Below, one piece after another: positions 16,545 through 26,793 of a stretch of 64,000 bases of DNA (position 1 is its first letter; each line of letters opens with the position of its first letter). A program made the translations under genes and the position numbers. The stretch comes from JAAZGD01 sp964383845 (GTDB lineage: Bacteria; Bacillota; Clostridia; Peptostreptococcales; Anaerovoracaceae): NCBI GenBank assembly GCA_964383845.1, contig CAYLIF010000001.1, forward strand, positions 1 through 64,000, read 5' to 3'. The notes under the pieces are model-generated. The model had not been told where the DNA came from. It saw nothing but the letters and a program-made list of their open reading frames with translations, and did not search any database.

Positions 16545-19500
16545 ACGTATAGAAATGCAAGGCTTTAAGAGCTTTGCTGAGCCCGTTGTCTTGGAACTGA
16601 ATGAGGGGATCACTTGCATTGTAGGGCCAAATGGCTCTGGGAAAAGCAATATTAGTGATGCAATAAGCTGGGTATTAGGAGAACAGAGCCCTAAAATGCT
16701 TAGAGGCGGTAAAATGGACGAAGTGATTTTTGCCGGTACTACTTCAAGAAAATCAAGAGGTATGGCTGAGGTTACCTTGGTGTTGGATAATACATCTGGA
16801 ATCCTTCCAGTTGACTATAATGAGGTTGCTATTACTCGTAGAATGTATAGATCTGGGGAAAGTGAATATGCTATAAATAATAATCCCTGTAGGCTACGAG
16901 ACATCCGCGAACTTATAATGGATACGGGGATTGGAGTGGATGGATACAGCATTATCAGACAAGGCAAGATTGCAGACATTATAAGTAATAAAACAGAATC
17001 CCGAAGAGAGATATTTGAATCGGCAGCCGGAATTGTTACATACAGGAATAAAAAAGCTGAAGCAGAAAGAAAATTAAACACTTCCAACCTACAACTTGAA
17101 CGTGTTAACGATATAGTAGGGGAAATCGAAAGAAGAATTGATGCCCTTAAAGATGACAGCGAAAAAGCTACGGAATACTTGATTTTAAGGGAACGATTCA
17201 AAGAACTAGAAATAAACATAACTCTTAAAAACATTGAAAAACTTGAATCAAACAGCCAGGCCTTAGATGCGGAGCTATCCCTTTCTAAAAATGAAGTGGC
17301 CAATATAAAGAGACAGAAGGAAGTTCTTGAAGAAAATATTATTCAAACAAGAGATCGTAATGAAAGTTTGGAAGCCCAAATGCAGGCAGTTAGTGAGAGG
17401 CAAATTCTTCTAATGGATGAACTTCATAGCCTTATAAACTCTGAGAAAATTGACAGTGAGAGGCTTTCTAATATTGAGGCAAACTCACTTAGGCTAAAAG
17501 AGGAACTAGAATTTCTCGCCGATAAAAAAGAAAAAGAAAAGATAAAAGAAGCAGCGCAACTTGATTTAAAAAGTGAAAGTGACCAGCGGTTAAAAACATT
17601 GTCTTTGGAGCTTGAAGAAAAAACACGAAATTATGAAGAGTTATCAGCTTTTTATCAAGAAGCAGTGGGAAATGTGGAAGCAAAAAAGAGTGATGTTTTC
17701 TCCCTATTAAATGAAAAAGCCAATAAAGAAGGTGAGGCTCAAAGCATTGAAAGCCTGAAAGAGAGTCTTAATAGGAGACGAGAGACAATTAGACAAGAAC
17801 AGGAACAAGAAAACGACGTTAATAAAAATGTAGTGGCATCAAGAGACGAAATTGCTTTACAGCGGAAGGTCTTAGAAGGAGAAGTCACAAAACTAAAAGA
17901 TGGTTTATCAAGAGAACGAACAAAGCAAGCAGAGCTTTCCAACGATGAACGACAAAAGGGAAGAGATTTAGAAGCACTAAAAATAAAAATGAGCCAACTT
18001 AACTCCCGTAAGAAAACCATTGAAGAAATGGAAGCAAATTACGAAGGATATAATTATGGTGTTAAATATTTGATGAAAGCCAACCTTCAAGGTCTTTATG
18101 GCACCGTGGCAGAATTAATTCAAGTCCCAAGTGGATTTGAAATCGCTATGGAAACCGCTCTTGGTGGCAACCTTCAAAACATTGTGTGCCAAAGAGATAA
18201 AGACGCAGAAAAAGCAATTCAGTTATTAAAAGAAAACAGGGCAGGGCGTCTAACATTTCTTCCATTGGAAAGCATTAAAAAGAGCTTTGCTAGGAGAGAC
18301 CCTTCCATATCAGAAGCTAAGGGTTTCAAAGGTTTCGCAGCCGACTTAATAACCACTGAAGATGTTTATAAAGAGGTAATGGAATATCTCTTAGGCAGAG
18401 TTGCTGTTTTCGACACTATGCAAAATGCTGTTTCTCTCTCAAAATCTGCGGGTGGCTACCGATGCGTAACCTTAGAAGGAGAGTTTATAAATGCTAATGG
18501 AGCCATAACTGGAGGTCGACATAAAAATAATTCTGCCAATTTATTAGAGAGAAAAGGAGAAATCGAATCCTTAGGCAAAACTTATGAAGAAATGGAAAAC
18601 AAAGGTGTTGAACTGGAAAAGCAACAAAAGGAGCTGCGTAGAAAACTAGAACAATCTCTAGAAGCTGCTATAGAAATAGAGCAGCTTCTTAAAGATACAG
18701 AGATCGCATATCTTACAAAGAAAAGTCATGATGAAGCATTTGCAGAAAACCTAAACGCCATGGATATTCGAAAAGAAGGAAGGCTTCGCGAACAGAATAA
18801 TATAGAAGAGGAAATTGCCAACTCTGATAATATAGTTCGTCAGTTATTACAAGAGGCGAAGATGGCAGGGGATCGTGCTCAAGAAATAGAAAGAGAAATT
18901 GAAACAGCTCTTTTAAAACATAAAGATCAAAAATCCAAGCTAGATGATTTAATGGAAGCCATCACGAAAATTAGAATGGCCAAATCTTCTTGGGAAAGCG
19001 AAAAACAAGGAATACAAGCAATACTTACAATCATTATGAGTAATATGGAAGAAATTAATAGAGAAATCGCAGAAAAAGAAGAACGCTTACACAATTACGA
19101 GAATGAAAAAATTCATATATCAGCTGGCTCTGGAAGCAACGTTAAATTAGTAGAAGAAAAGGAAAGGGAAAAGATTAAGGTGGAGGAGCAGCTAAAAGCT
19201 CTAAGACTAGAAAAATCTGAGGTTTTCCAAAAGCTCACTCAAGTGTCCCATGAAAAAGAAACTTTAGATGAAAAACTTGAAAATATTTCTTCTAGTAGAA
19301 TGGAAATGGAAATTCGAAAAGGGAAAAATGAAACCCTTCTTGATACATACAAAGAAAAATTATGGGAAGAATTTGAAATATCATATATTCAAGCAATAGA
19401 ATTTAAAAAAGAGGAGTTTGCACTCTCCACTGGGCTAAGGGAGAACCGTGAAATTAAGTCCAGAATCAAAGAATTAGGAGAAGTAAATGTTGGCGCTATA

Positions 19501-20091
19501 GCTGAATATCAGGAAGTTAGTGAGCGTTATGAATTTTTGACTGAGCAACGCAAGGACATTCTAGATGCTACAGAAGCTTTGAATAAAATTATTTCTGATA
19601 CGGATAAAATTATAAAGGCTCGCTTTAAGGAGAGTTTTAACCAAGTAGCCTCTAACTTCGAGATGTTCTTTTCTGAGCTTTTTGGAGGAGGAAATGCACA
19701 GTTAGTGTTAGAGGATAGCGACCACCCGTTGGAATCAAATATCGATATTATAGCTCAACCCCCAGGCAAGAAATTAAGTAATATAAGTCTTTTGTCCGGT
19801 GGAGAGAAAACAATGACTGCTATAGCTTTGATGTTCGCTGTTCTTAAAACTAAACCAACGCCTTTTTGTATATTGGACGAGGTAGAAGCAGCTCTGGATG
19901 AAACTAACATAAATCGTTTTATTAAGACATTAGGTCATTTTGATAACGAAATCCAATTTACCTTGGTTACACATCAAAAGGCAACAATGGAACATGCAGA
20001 TACCCTTTATGGAATTACAATGGCAGAGCGAGGGGTTTCAAAGGTACTATCCCTAAAACTTGGAGATGCCTTTGATTTAGGAGAAAATTAA
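16534..20091 (+). CDS. smc: chromosome segregation protein SMC
   Basis: SMC forms the ATPase dimer that loads with ScpAB to compact and segregate chromosomes. I start it at the TTG at 16534, with GGGAGA 7 bases upstream, giving the standard N-terminus YFKRIEMQGFKSFAEP and 1185 residues. Walker A GPNGSGKS is at 31-38, a coiled coil follows, the hinge lies around 510-680 with LITTED and GAITGG, then the second coiled coil, signature LSGGEKTMTA near 1087 and Walker B FCILDEVEAALDE near 1110. rnc is overlapped by 11 bases and ftsY shares the TAATG junction. Confidence 0.96.
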   Translation: MYFKRIEMQGFKSFAEPVVLELNEGITCIVGPNGSGKSNISDAISWVLGEQSPKMLRGGKMDEVIFAGTTSRKSRGMAEVTLVLDNTSGILPVDYNEVAITRRMYRSGESEYAINNNPCRLRDIRELIMDTGIGVDGYSIIRQGKIADIISNKTESRREIFESAAGIVTYRNKKAEAERKLNTSNLQLERVNDIVGEIERRIDALKDDSEKATEYLILRERFKELEINITLKNIEKLESNSQALDAELSLSKNEVANIKRQKEVLEENIIQTRDRNESLEAQMQAVSERQILLMDELHSLINSEKIDSERLSNIEANSLRLKEELEFLADKKEKEKIKEAAQLDLKSESDQRLKTLSLELEEKTRNYEELSAFYQEAVGNVEAKKSDVFSLLNEKANKEGEAQSIESLKESLNRRRETIRQEQEQENDVNKNVVASRDEIALQRKVLEGEVTKLKDGLSRERTKQAELSNDERQKGRDLEALKIKMSQLNSRKKTIEEMEANYEGYNYGVKYLMKANLQGLYGTVAELIQVPSGFEIAMETALGGNLQNIVCQRDKDAEKAIQLLKENRAGRLTFLPLESIKKSFARRDPSISEAKGFKGFAADLITTEDVYKEVMEYLLGRVAVFDTMQNAVSLSKSAGGYRCVTLEGEFINANGAITGGRHKNNSANLLERKGEIESLGKTYEEMENKGVELEKQQKELRRKLEQSLEAAIEIEQLLKDTEIAYLTKKSHDEAFAENLNAMDIRKEGRLREQNNIEEEIANSDNIVRQLLQEAKMAGDRAQEIEREIETALLKHKDQKSKLDDLMEAITKIRMAKSSWESEKQGIQAILTIIMSNMEEINREIAEKEERLHNYENEKIHISAGSGSNVKLVEEKEREKIKVEEQLKALRLEKSEVFQKLTQVSHEKETLDEKLENISSSRMEMEIRKGKNETLLDTYKEKLWEEFEISYIQAIEFKKEEFALSTGLRENREIKSRIKELGEVNVGAIAEYQEVSERYEFLTEQRKDILDATEALNKIISDTDKIIKARFKESFNQVASNFEMFFSELFGGGNAQLVLEDSDHPLESNIDIIAQPPGKKLSNISLLSGGEKTMTAIALMFAVLKTKPTPFCILDEVEAALDETNINRFIKTLGHFDNEIQFTLVTHQKATMEHADTLYGITMAERGVSKVLSLKLGDAFDLGEN

Positions 20092-20984
20092 TGAAAAATA
20101 CTAAAAAATCTATGTTCGGCCGTTTATCAGATCGACTGGTAGATACTATAATGGCTCGTGGTAAAGTAGACGAAGAAATGATGGATGAATTAGAGGAGAT
20201 ATTAATTACCTCTGATATTGGCATGGAAACCACAATGAGGATTATTGAAGAACTTCGTGATATTATCAAAGAAAATGTTTTAGTTATGCCCGAAAACATC
20301 AAGAACCATTTAAAGGCTATTATGATAAAAGTAGTAAAAAGCGAAAAACCTTCTGATCTGCCAGACCAACGGCCACTGGTTATTTTAATGGTTGGAATTA
20401 ATGGCGGCGGTAAAACCACAACAATTGGGAAATTGGCCCACAGGTTTAAATCACAAGGAGATCAAGTATTATTGGTTGCAGCAGATACATTCAGGGCAGC
20501 AGCTGCAGATCAGCTTGAGATCTGGGGGGATAGGAACGGTATAAATACTATTCGTCATAAAGAAGGTGCTGATCCATCCGCGGTTTTATTTGATGGAATA
20601 CAGGCGGCCAAGGCTCGAAAGACTGATGTTCTGCTCTGCGATACAGCAGGGCGACTTCAAAACAAAAAGAACTTAATGAATGAATTGGAGAAAATGAGCA
20701 ATATAATAAAGAAGGAGTATCCGGAAGCTGTTAGAGAGACTCTTTTAGTTCTTGACGCTACAACGGGGAAAAACGCTGTATCTCAGGCTAAGGAGTTTGA
20801 CGCAGTTTCGGATCTTTCGGGAATCGTCTTAACCAAACTGGATGGTACAGCAAAGGGCGGAATAGTTCTGACAATTGTAGATGAGCTTAACATTCCGGTT
20901 AAATTTATAGGTGTAGGAGAGGGATTAGAAGACTTGCAGCCCTTCTCTCCCGAGGAATTCATAGGAGGGATTTTTGATGAGTAA
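20091..20984 (+). CDS. ftsY: signal recognition particle receptor FtsY
   Basis: FtsY is the membrane-associated GTPase that docks SRP-ribosome complexes for protein insertion. This copy has 297 residues and carries only the N and G domains, without the long acidic N-terminal region of the E. coli type, which is normal in Firmicutes. G1 is GINGGGKTT at residues 102-110, followed by DTFRAAAADQLEIW, DTAGRLQNK, TKLDGTAKGG and the C-terminal GVGEGLEDLQPF. ffh is not in the window. Its start overlaps the smc stop by 1 base (TAATG), and der overlaps its end by 8 bases. Confidence 0.96.
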   Translation: MKNTKKSMFGRLSDRLVDTIMARGKVDEEMMDELEEILITSDIGMETTMRIIEELRDIIKENVLVMPENIKNHLKAIMIKVVKSEKPSDLPDQRPLVILMVGINGGGKTTTIGKLAHRFKSQGDQVLLVAADTFRAAAADQLEIWGDRNGINTIRHKEGADPSAVLFDGIQAAKARKTDVLLCDTAGRLQNKKNLMNELEKMSNIIKKEYPEAVRETLLVLDATTGKNAVSQAKEFDAVSDLSGIVLTKLDGTAKGGIVLTIVDELNIPVKFIGVGEGLEDLQPFSPEEFIGGIFDE

Positions 20985-22299
20985 ACCGATAGTGGCGGTA
21001 GTTGGTCGGCCTAATGTGGGAAAATCCACGTTTTTTAATAAAGTAATTGGACAGAGGATTTCAATAGTAGAGGACACTCCAGGAGTAACTAGAGATCGTA
21101 TTTATGCCGAAACAGAATGGAGTGGAAAAACCTTTGCCCTAATTGATACAGGAGGGATTGATCCTAATACCAAAGATGTAATTTTTGCTCAAATGCGAAT
21201 TCAAGCAGAAATTGCTATGGAAACAGCTGATACTATAATCTTTATGGTAGATGGGAAAGACGGCTTGACGACAGCTGATCATGATGTGGCAAACCTTCTT
21301 ATGCGTACAGGTAAAGAGGTAATTCTGGTTGTCAACAAACTAGATAGTATGAAGCTACCTGATAACTTCTATGAGTTTTACGAACTGGGGTTAGGGGAAC
21401 CTATTCCTATATCTGCAGTTAATATGCTGAACTTGGGGGATCTCCTTGACCAGATTGTGGATAGCTTCCCAGAGGAACTTTTCTTGGAAGATGATGAATC
21501 GGTAAAAATTGCTGTAGTAGGAAAACCCAATGTGGGAAAATCGTCTTTGATTAACCTTCTTTTAGGAGAAAATAGAGTGATAGTTTCTCCAATTGCTGGA
21601 ACTACCAGAGATTCAATAGACTCTCCTTTCACTTGGAAGGATGAGGATTACGTTTTAATTGATACTGCTGGCATAAGACGAAAAACCAAAGTGAATGATG
21701 ATATAGAGCGCTATAGTGTAATTAGAGCAATAGCCTCTATTGAGAGGTGTGATGTTTGTCTTATTATGATTGACGCTATGGAAGGTGTAACGGAACAAGA
21801 TAAAAAAATTGCAGGGATAGCCCACGAAGCAGGAAAAGGTGTTGTTATTGTAGTAAATAAGTGGGACTTACTGAAAAAAGAAACTAATACGATGAAAGAA
21901 TTTGAAAAAGAGATACACAATGAACTGGTGTTTATGTCTTATGCCCCAACGGTGTTTATATCGGTAAAAGACAATCAAAGGGTATTTCAAGTGATGGATG
22001 TAGCTAAAACAGTCTCAGAGAAAAGGGCCATGAGAATATCTACTGGACAATTAAATGCCTTGATTCAAGATGCAATGATGATGAATCAACCTCCTTCAGA
22101 TAAGGGCAAGCGTTTAAAAATATACTACGGAACTCAGGTAGGGGTCAAGCCACCTTTGTTTTCCTTCCAGGTAAATAGAAGAGAATTGGTACATTTTTCG
22201 TATTCGCGATATTTGGAAAATAAAATTCGAGATGCATTTGGATTTGAAGGAACCTCAATTAAATTCGTGTTTAGAGAAAAGGGTGAAAAGGAGTTATAG
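20977..22299 (+). CDS. der: ribosome-associated GTPase Der (EngA)
   Basis: Der has two GTPase domains in tandem and assists 50S assembly. G1 of the first domain is GRPNVGKS at residues 10-17, with DTGG and NKLD following; G1 of the second is GKPNVGKSS near 185, with DTAGIRRK and NKWD. A KH-like domain closes the 440-residue chain. The ATG at 20977 has AGGAGGG at ideal spacing; the TTG one codon earlier is less likely. It overlaps ftsY by 8 bases, and plsY follows after 3. Confidence 0.96.
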   Translation: MSKPIVAVVGRPNVGKSTFFNKVIGQRISIVEDTPGVTRDRIYAETEWSGKTFALIDTGGIDPNTKDVIFAQMRIQAEIAMETADTIIFMVDGKDGLTTADHDVANLLMRTGKEVILVVNKLDSMKLPDNFYEFYELGLGEPIPISAVNMLNLGDLLDQIVDSFPEELFLEDDESVKIAVVGKPNVGKSSLINLLLGENRVIVSPIAGTTRDSIDSPFTWKDEDYVLIDTAGIRRKTKVNDDIERYSVIRAIASIERCDVCLIMIDAMEGVTEQDKKIAGIAHEAGKGVVIVVNKWDLLKKETNTMKEFEKEIHNELVFMSYAPTVFISVKDNQRVFQVMDVAKTVSEKRAMRISTGQLNALIQDAMMMNQPPSDKGKRLKIYYGTQVGVKPPLFSFQVNRRELVHFSYSRYLENKIRDAFGFEGTSIKFVFREKGEKEL

Positions 22300-22302
22300 C
22301 AG

Positions 22303-22944
22303 ATGGTTTTCTTATTTGGTGGAGCAGCAGTTTTAGCGGGATATTTTATTGGCAACATATCTCCTGCAATTTTAATAGGTAAGATGGCTGGACTTGATAT
22401 TCGCAAAGAGGGAAGTGGCAATGCTGGATCCACTAATGTGCTTCGAGTTCTTGGTAAACGAGCAGCTATGGCAACTCTTATTATTGATGTATTAAAAGGT
22501 ACAGTGGCCGTATTAATTGGTCAAACATTGGGGGCGATTAGTAACAGCGGTAGCTTTAATATTATGTTACTTGGAATGTTGGCAGGTATTGCAGCAATAT
22601 GTGGTCACTCTTGGCCAGTTATTTTTGGCTTCAGAGGAGGAAAAGGTGCAGCAACATCTTTAGGAGTAGTACTTGGAATAAGCCCATTATTAGGTTTGGC
22701 CTGCTTTACAACAGCTCTTGTTTTATTTATTATATCTAGACGGGCTTCTATAGCTTCTATAGGGGCAGCCATACTTCTACCCGTAATGTCTTTTTTTATA
22801 GGTAGAGAAGCAATTACTTCTACATTAATCTACTTTTTATGGACACTGATGATAACAGTAATCGTCGTATATAATCATCGAAGTAATATTAAGAGGCTAC
22901 TTAGAAATGAAGAGCCCAAGGTTAAGTTTCGAAAGGAAAAATAA
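22303..22944 (+). CDS. plsY: glycerol-3-phosphate acyltransferase PlsY
   Basis: PlsY is the membrane enzyme that moves the acyl group from acyl-phosphate (made by PlsX) to glycerol 3-phosphate. The 213-residue protein is strongly hydrophobic with about five membrane segments and the three family motifs: GSGNAGSTNVLRVLG near residue 37, GHSWPVIFGFRGGKGAATSLG near 105 (in two parts), and the basic HRSNIKRLL near the C-terminus. The next gene, gpsA, makes its substrate. Confidence 0.95.
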   Translation: MVFLFGGAAVLAGYFIGNISPAILIGKMAGLDIRKEGSGNAGSTNVLRVLGKRAAMATLIIDVLKGTVAVLIGQTLGAISNSGSFNIMLLGMLAGIAAICGHSWPVIFGFRGGKGAATSLGVVLGISPLLGLACFTTALVLFIISRRASIASIGAAILLPVMSFFIGREAITSTLIYFLWTLMITVIVVYNHRSNIKRLLRNEEPKVKFRKEK

Positions 22945-22945
22945 A

Positions 22946-23935
22946 ATGAAAAAAATAGGTGTTATTGGAGCTGGTAGCTGGGGAACAGCCCTTGCAATTA
23001 CATTGTCAGACAAAGGACATTCAGTTAAAATCTGGGATTTAGACCAAGAACATTTAAAGGCGCTAAAGACAGATAGAGAAAATATGAAATACCTTCCAGG
23101 AATTCAATTTGCAGATACCCTTAGTATTGCAATGAGTATCCCTGAAGTATTAAGTGATACTGATATTGTGGTATTTTCTGCACCAGCTCAACACTTTAGA
23201 AATGCTTTGACATCGGCCTTACCCTATCTTAATAAAGATCAAATAATAGTAAATGTTGCAAAAGGTATTGAAAAGAAAACTTTACTACGAATGTCAGAGA
23301 TTGCAAAGGAAATTGCTCCTGAATTAAATTACGTTGCATTGTCGGGGCCAAGTCACGCTGAAGAGGTAGGACAAAAATTACCTACTATTGTTGCAGTGGC
23401 TTCAGATAATCCTGAAAGCGCTCTTATAGCTCAAGAAGTTTTTATGACAAATCGTTTTAGAGTATACACAAACCCGGATCTAATTGGCTTAGAGCTTGGT
23501 GGTGCCTTGAAAAATATAATTGCCTTAGGTGCGGGAATTTCAGATGGAATGGGTTTTGGCGACAATGCAAAAGCAGCATTGATGACTAGAGGAATTGCGG
23601 AAATTGCTCGCTTAGGTGTCGAACTCGGCGCTGACAAAGATACTTTTTTGGGATTATCGGGAATAGGAGACTTAATAGTTACCTGTACCAGCATGCATAG
23701 TCGAAACAGAAGATGTGGTATTTTAATAGGGCAAGGTGTTAAGCCTTCAGAAGCCACAAAAAAAATAGGTATGGTTGTTGAAGGGATGTTTACTGCAGAA
23801 GCAGCTATCGAATTAGTGAAAAGAGTTGGAGTTGAAATGCCTATTACAGAGGGGATCTATAAAATTATTAACGAAGAAATTGAAGTTAACAAAGCCGTAG
23901 ACCTTCTTATGGGAAGAGACAAGAAACAAGAATAG
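22946..23935 (+). CDS. gpsA: NAD(P)-dependent glycerol-3-phosphate dehydrogenase
   Basis: GpsA reduces dihydroxyacetone phosphate to sn-glycerol 3-phosphate, the backbone of phospholipids. I start at the ATG at 22946 (2 bases after the plsY stop, GAAAGGAA upstream), giving 329 residues. The cofactor loop GAGSWGTALA is at residues 7-16; SGPSHAEEV near 132, GGALKNIIALGAGISDG near 183, GDNAKAALMTRG near 203 and the C-terminal PITEGIYKI are typical. It forms a functional pair with plsY and TpiA supplies its substrate. Confidence 0.96.
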   Translation: MKKIGVIGAGSWGTALAITLSDKGHSVKIWDLDQEHLKALKTDRENMKYLPGIQFADTLSIAMSIPEVLSDTDIVVFSAPAQHFRNALTSALPYLNKDQIIVNVAKGIEKKTLLRMSEIAKEIAPELNYVALSGPSHAEEVGQKLPTIVAVASDNPESALIAQEVFMTNRFRVYTNPDLIGLELGGALKNIIALGAGISDGMGFGDNAKAALMTRGIAEIARLGVELGADKDTFLGLSGIGDLIVTCTSMHSRNRRCGILIGQGVKPSEATKKIGMVVEGMFTAEAAIELVKRVGVEMPITEGIYKIINEEIEVNKAVDLLMGRDKKQE

Positions 23936-23989
23936 TAAAAGTATAAGCATGTTAAAATGCTGTAATTAGAATAGGAATAGCGATAGTTA

Positions 23990-25300
23990 ATGAAGAAAGA
24001 AAAAACTTATCACATAAAAACATTTGGTTGTCAGATGAATGAACATGATTCGGAAATAATAGCCGGACTTTTAGAGCAAGAAGGATATAGTGAAGCCTTA
24101 AATCAAGAAGAAGCTGAGGTTTATGTAATCAATACTTGTAGTGTAAGAGATAACGCAGATAGGAGCTTCTTTGGAACTGTAGGACAATTAAAGAAATATA
24201 AAACTCCTGATGCCCCGCGAATTATTTGTGTGGGTGGATGCATGATGCAGCAAGCTCACATTGTAGAACAAGTGAAAAAAAGATATCCATGGGTAGACCT
24301 TATTTTTGGAACCCACAATCTACACGAACTTCCCTTACTCATAGAGGAGGCTAAAGAAGCAACAAAGACCCTGATAGATGTGTGGGAAGCCGCAGAAGAA
24401 ACCTTAGAAGGACTTCCTGCAAAAAGAGTTCATCCATATAAAGCACTTATAAATGTGACATTTGGCTGCAACAACTTCTGCACCTACTGTATAGTCCCCT
24501 ATACGAGGGGGCGGGAGCGATCAAGAGACCATCAAGAAATAATAAGAGAGATTAGTGATTTGGCGGTGGATGGAACCAAAGAGGTAATGCTTCTTGGACA
24601 AAATGTTAATTCTTATCAACCAAACTTCACTGAGTTAATTTATTCTATAGCGGAAATAGATGGGATAGAACGAATTCGATTTATGACCTCTCATCCCAAA
24701 GATATAAGTGATGAATTGATTGAAGCTTTTGGAAAACTAGATAAATTAAGCAATTATATTCATCTTCCTGTACAATCTGGAAGCAATGCAATGCTGAAGG
24801 CAATGAACCGAAAATATACCAGAGAGGAATATAAAACACTTATTTCAAAACTGCGTAATGTGGTTCCTCATATGGCAATTACTACAGATATTATAGTGGG
24901 TTTTCCAGGAGAGACGGAAGAAGATTTCCAAGATACTTTAGATTTAGTAGAAGAAGTAGGATTTGATTCGGCCTTCACATATCTGTATTCCGTGAGGAAA
25001 GGAACACCAGCAGAAAATTATGAGAGCCAAATCCCAGAGTCTATTAAGCATGAACGCTTTAACCGCTTGATTCAAGTGGTAAACACCAGCGCTAAAGCAA
25101 AAAACATGGCTTACATAGGCTCAGTGCAAAATGTGTTGGTTGAAGGTTTGTCAAAGAAGAATACAGGAACATATCAAGGTCGAACAGAGAGTTTTAAGTT
25201 GGTAAATTTTATTGCATCAGAAAAAGAAGTTGGGACTATTATTCCTATGGAGATTGTTGAAGCCAATACTTTTAGCTTAAAAGGTAAAAGATTGGACTAA
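23990..25300 (+). CDS. miaB: tRNA-2-methylthio-N6-dimethylallyladenosine synthase MiaB
   Basis: MiaB adds a methylthio group to i6A at position 37 of tRNAs reading UNN codons, using two iron-sulfur clusters. The N-terminal UPF0004 domain has FGCQMNEHDSE and the cysteines NTCSVRD and VGGCMMQ; the radical-SAM motif CNNFCTYC with IVPYTRGRERSR lies near residues 156-175; the C-terminal TRAM domain contains VLVEGLSKK. Its 436 residues match MiaB rather than MtaB or RimO. The ribosome site AGGAAT is weak. It stands 54 bases after gpsA, and cls follows 10 bases later. Confidence 0.94.
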   Translation: MKKEKTYHIKTFGCQMNEHDSEIIAGLLEQEGYSEALNQEEAEVYVINTCSVRDNADRSFFGTVGQLKKYKTPDAPRIICVGGCMMQQAHIVEQVKKRYPWVDLIFGTHNLHELPLLIEEAKEATKTLIDVWEAAEETLEGLPAKRVHPYKALINVTFGCNNFCTYCIVPYTRGRERSRDHQEIIREISDLAVDGTKEVMLLGQNVNSYQPNFTELIYSIAEIDGIERIRFMTSHPKDISDELIEAFGKLDKLSNYIHLPVQSGSNAMLKAMNRKYTREEYKTLISKLRNVVPHMAITTDIIVGFPGETEEDFQDTLDLVEEVGFDSAFTYLYSVRKGTPAENYESQIPESIKHERFNRLIQVVNTSAKAKNMAYIGSVQNVLVEGLSKKNTGTYQGRTESFKLVNFIASEKEVGTIIPMEIVEANTFSLKGKRLD

Positions 25301-25310
25301 GGAGAAATGG

Positions 25311-26771
25311 ATGTATGCACTAATAGGAGCCTTTATGCCCATGATGGAGTGGGCCCTTATTGTTACAAATACAATAATTGCCATTCTTGTTATTTTCCTA
25401 GAAAGAAAAGACCCTGCAGCTACATTGGCTTGGGTTATGATTTTATTTTTCCTCCCTGTGATTGGTATATTATTTTATATTATGTTGTCTAGTTCTGTAA
25501 TAGGGAAGAAGGCGATGAAGTTAACCATTGAAGAAGAAGCCTTTATTCATGGATCCCTAGAAAGCCAAATGAAAGAAATTTCTACAGGTGATTTTGAATT
25601 TAATAGTCCTAAAGCAGTTAAGTGGAAGGATTTACTTCGTTTACAACAAATATTAGGGAATTCATATTACACACAGGACAATGAGATTCAGGTTATAATT
25701 GATGGCAATGAAATGTTTAACACCCTACTTCAAGATATTAAGGGAGCCAAAAAAACCATAAGTATAGTGTATTTTATTATAAAACCAGATGAAATTGGAA
25801 AAAAATTCTTGAAAGCCTTAAGTGAAAAAGCGGCAGAAGGCGTTGAGGTAAGGCTTTTGGGTGACGGCTTAGGTTGTCGTGGCTTGAATAAAAGGGTGTT
25901 AAAGGAATTTCGTGAAAGCGGAGGTCATTTTGCATTTTTTCTACCATTGAGATTCCGGTATCTTAGCCCCAGATTGAATTATAGAAATCATAGAAAACTT
26001 GTTATTATTGATGATACAATCGGTTACATTGGCGGATTTAATATAGGTAGGGAATACCTTGGGAGAAAGAAGAAATTCGGCAACTGGAGAGATACGCAAC
26101 TAAGAATTTTAGGAAGTGCCGTACAAGATATTAATGCTAGATTTCTTTTGGACTGGAGAACGGCGGTAAAGGAAGACTTAACCCTTAAAGATGCATACTT
26201 TTCAAAAACCTTGGGGGATGGGATAACTGGGATTCAAGTGGTAAGCAGTGGTCCTGACACAGGAAAAGAAGAAGTTAAAAGGGGATTTAACCGAATGATT
26301 TCAACTGCCGAGGAGAAAATTTGGATACAAACTCCTTATTTCGTACCTTCTAATAGCCTTCATGAGAATTTAAAAGTTGCCGTATTATCTGGAGTAGATG
26401 TTAGGATTATGATACCCAATAAGCCTGATCACATGTTTGTTTACTGGGCGACATGGTCCTACGTAGGAGATCTCATTGAACTGGGGGCCAAAGTCTACAT
26501 ATATGACGCAGGCTTTCTTCATGCCAAAACTTTAGTTGTGGACGGGGAAATAAGTAGCGCAGGCACAGCGAATTTTGATAGACGTAGTTTTAAACTCAGC
26601 TTTGAAACAAATGTTTTTATTTATGGCGCAAAACATGCGAATAAAATGGAAGAAATATTTGAAGCGGATATGCTAAATAGTTATCAATTAACCAAGGAAT
26701 CTTATCGGAACAGGAAATTTTTAATAAAGGTGAAAGAACCGGTATGTCGTTTGTTATCTGACTTATTATGA
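25311..26771 (+). CDS. cls: cardiolipin synthase
   Basis: Cls joins two phosphatidylglycerol molecules into cardiolipin at the membrane. The 486-residue protein has two N-terminal membrane segments (about 12-31 and 39-60) and two phospholipase-D HKD motifs: NHRKLVIIDDTIGYIGGFN near 225-243 and HAKTLVVDGEISSAGTANFD near 404-423. It closes with the usual CRLLSDLL. The ATG has GGAG 6 bases upstream. It belongs with the plsX/plsY/gpsA lipid set; glyA follows after 22 bases. Confidence 0.93.
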   Translation: MYALIGAFMPMMEWALIVTNTIIAILVIFLERKDPAATLAWVMILFFLPVIGILFYIMLSSSVIGKKAMKLTIEEEAFIHGSLESQMKEISTGDFEFNSPKAVKWKDLLRLQQILGNSYYTQDNEIQVIIDGNEMFNTLLQDIKGAKKTISIVYFIIKPDEIGKKFLKALSEKAAEGVEVRLLGDGLGCRGLNKRVLKEFRESGGHFAFFLPLRFRYLSPRLNYRNHRKLVIIDDTIGYIGGFNIGREYLGRKKKFGNWRDTQLRILGSAVQDINARFLLDWRTAVKEDLTLKDAYFSKTLGDGITGIQVVSSGPDTGKEEVKRGFNRMISTAEEKIWIQTPYFVPSNSLHENLKVAVLSGVDVRIMIPNKPDHMFVYWATWSYVGDLIELGAKVYIYDAGFLHAKTLVVDGEISSAGTANFDRRSFKLSFETNVFIYGAKHANKMEEIFEADMLNSYQLTKESYRNRKFLIKVKEPVCRLLSDLL

Positions 26772-26793
26772 TTTAAGAAAGGAAATTTAGAAG

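Noticed and set aside
23936..23989. Small inverted repeat AGCAT/ATGCT between gpsA and miaB as a terminator
   Set aside because: The stem has only five pairs and no T-run follows.
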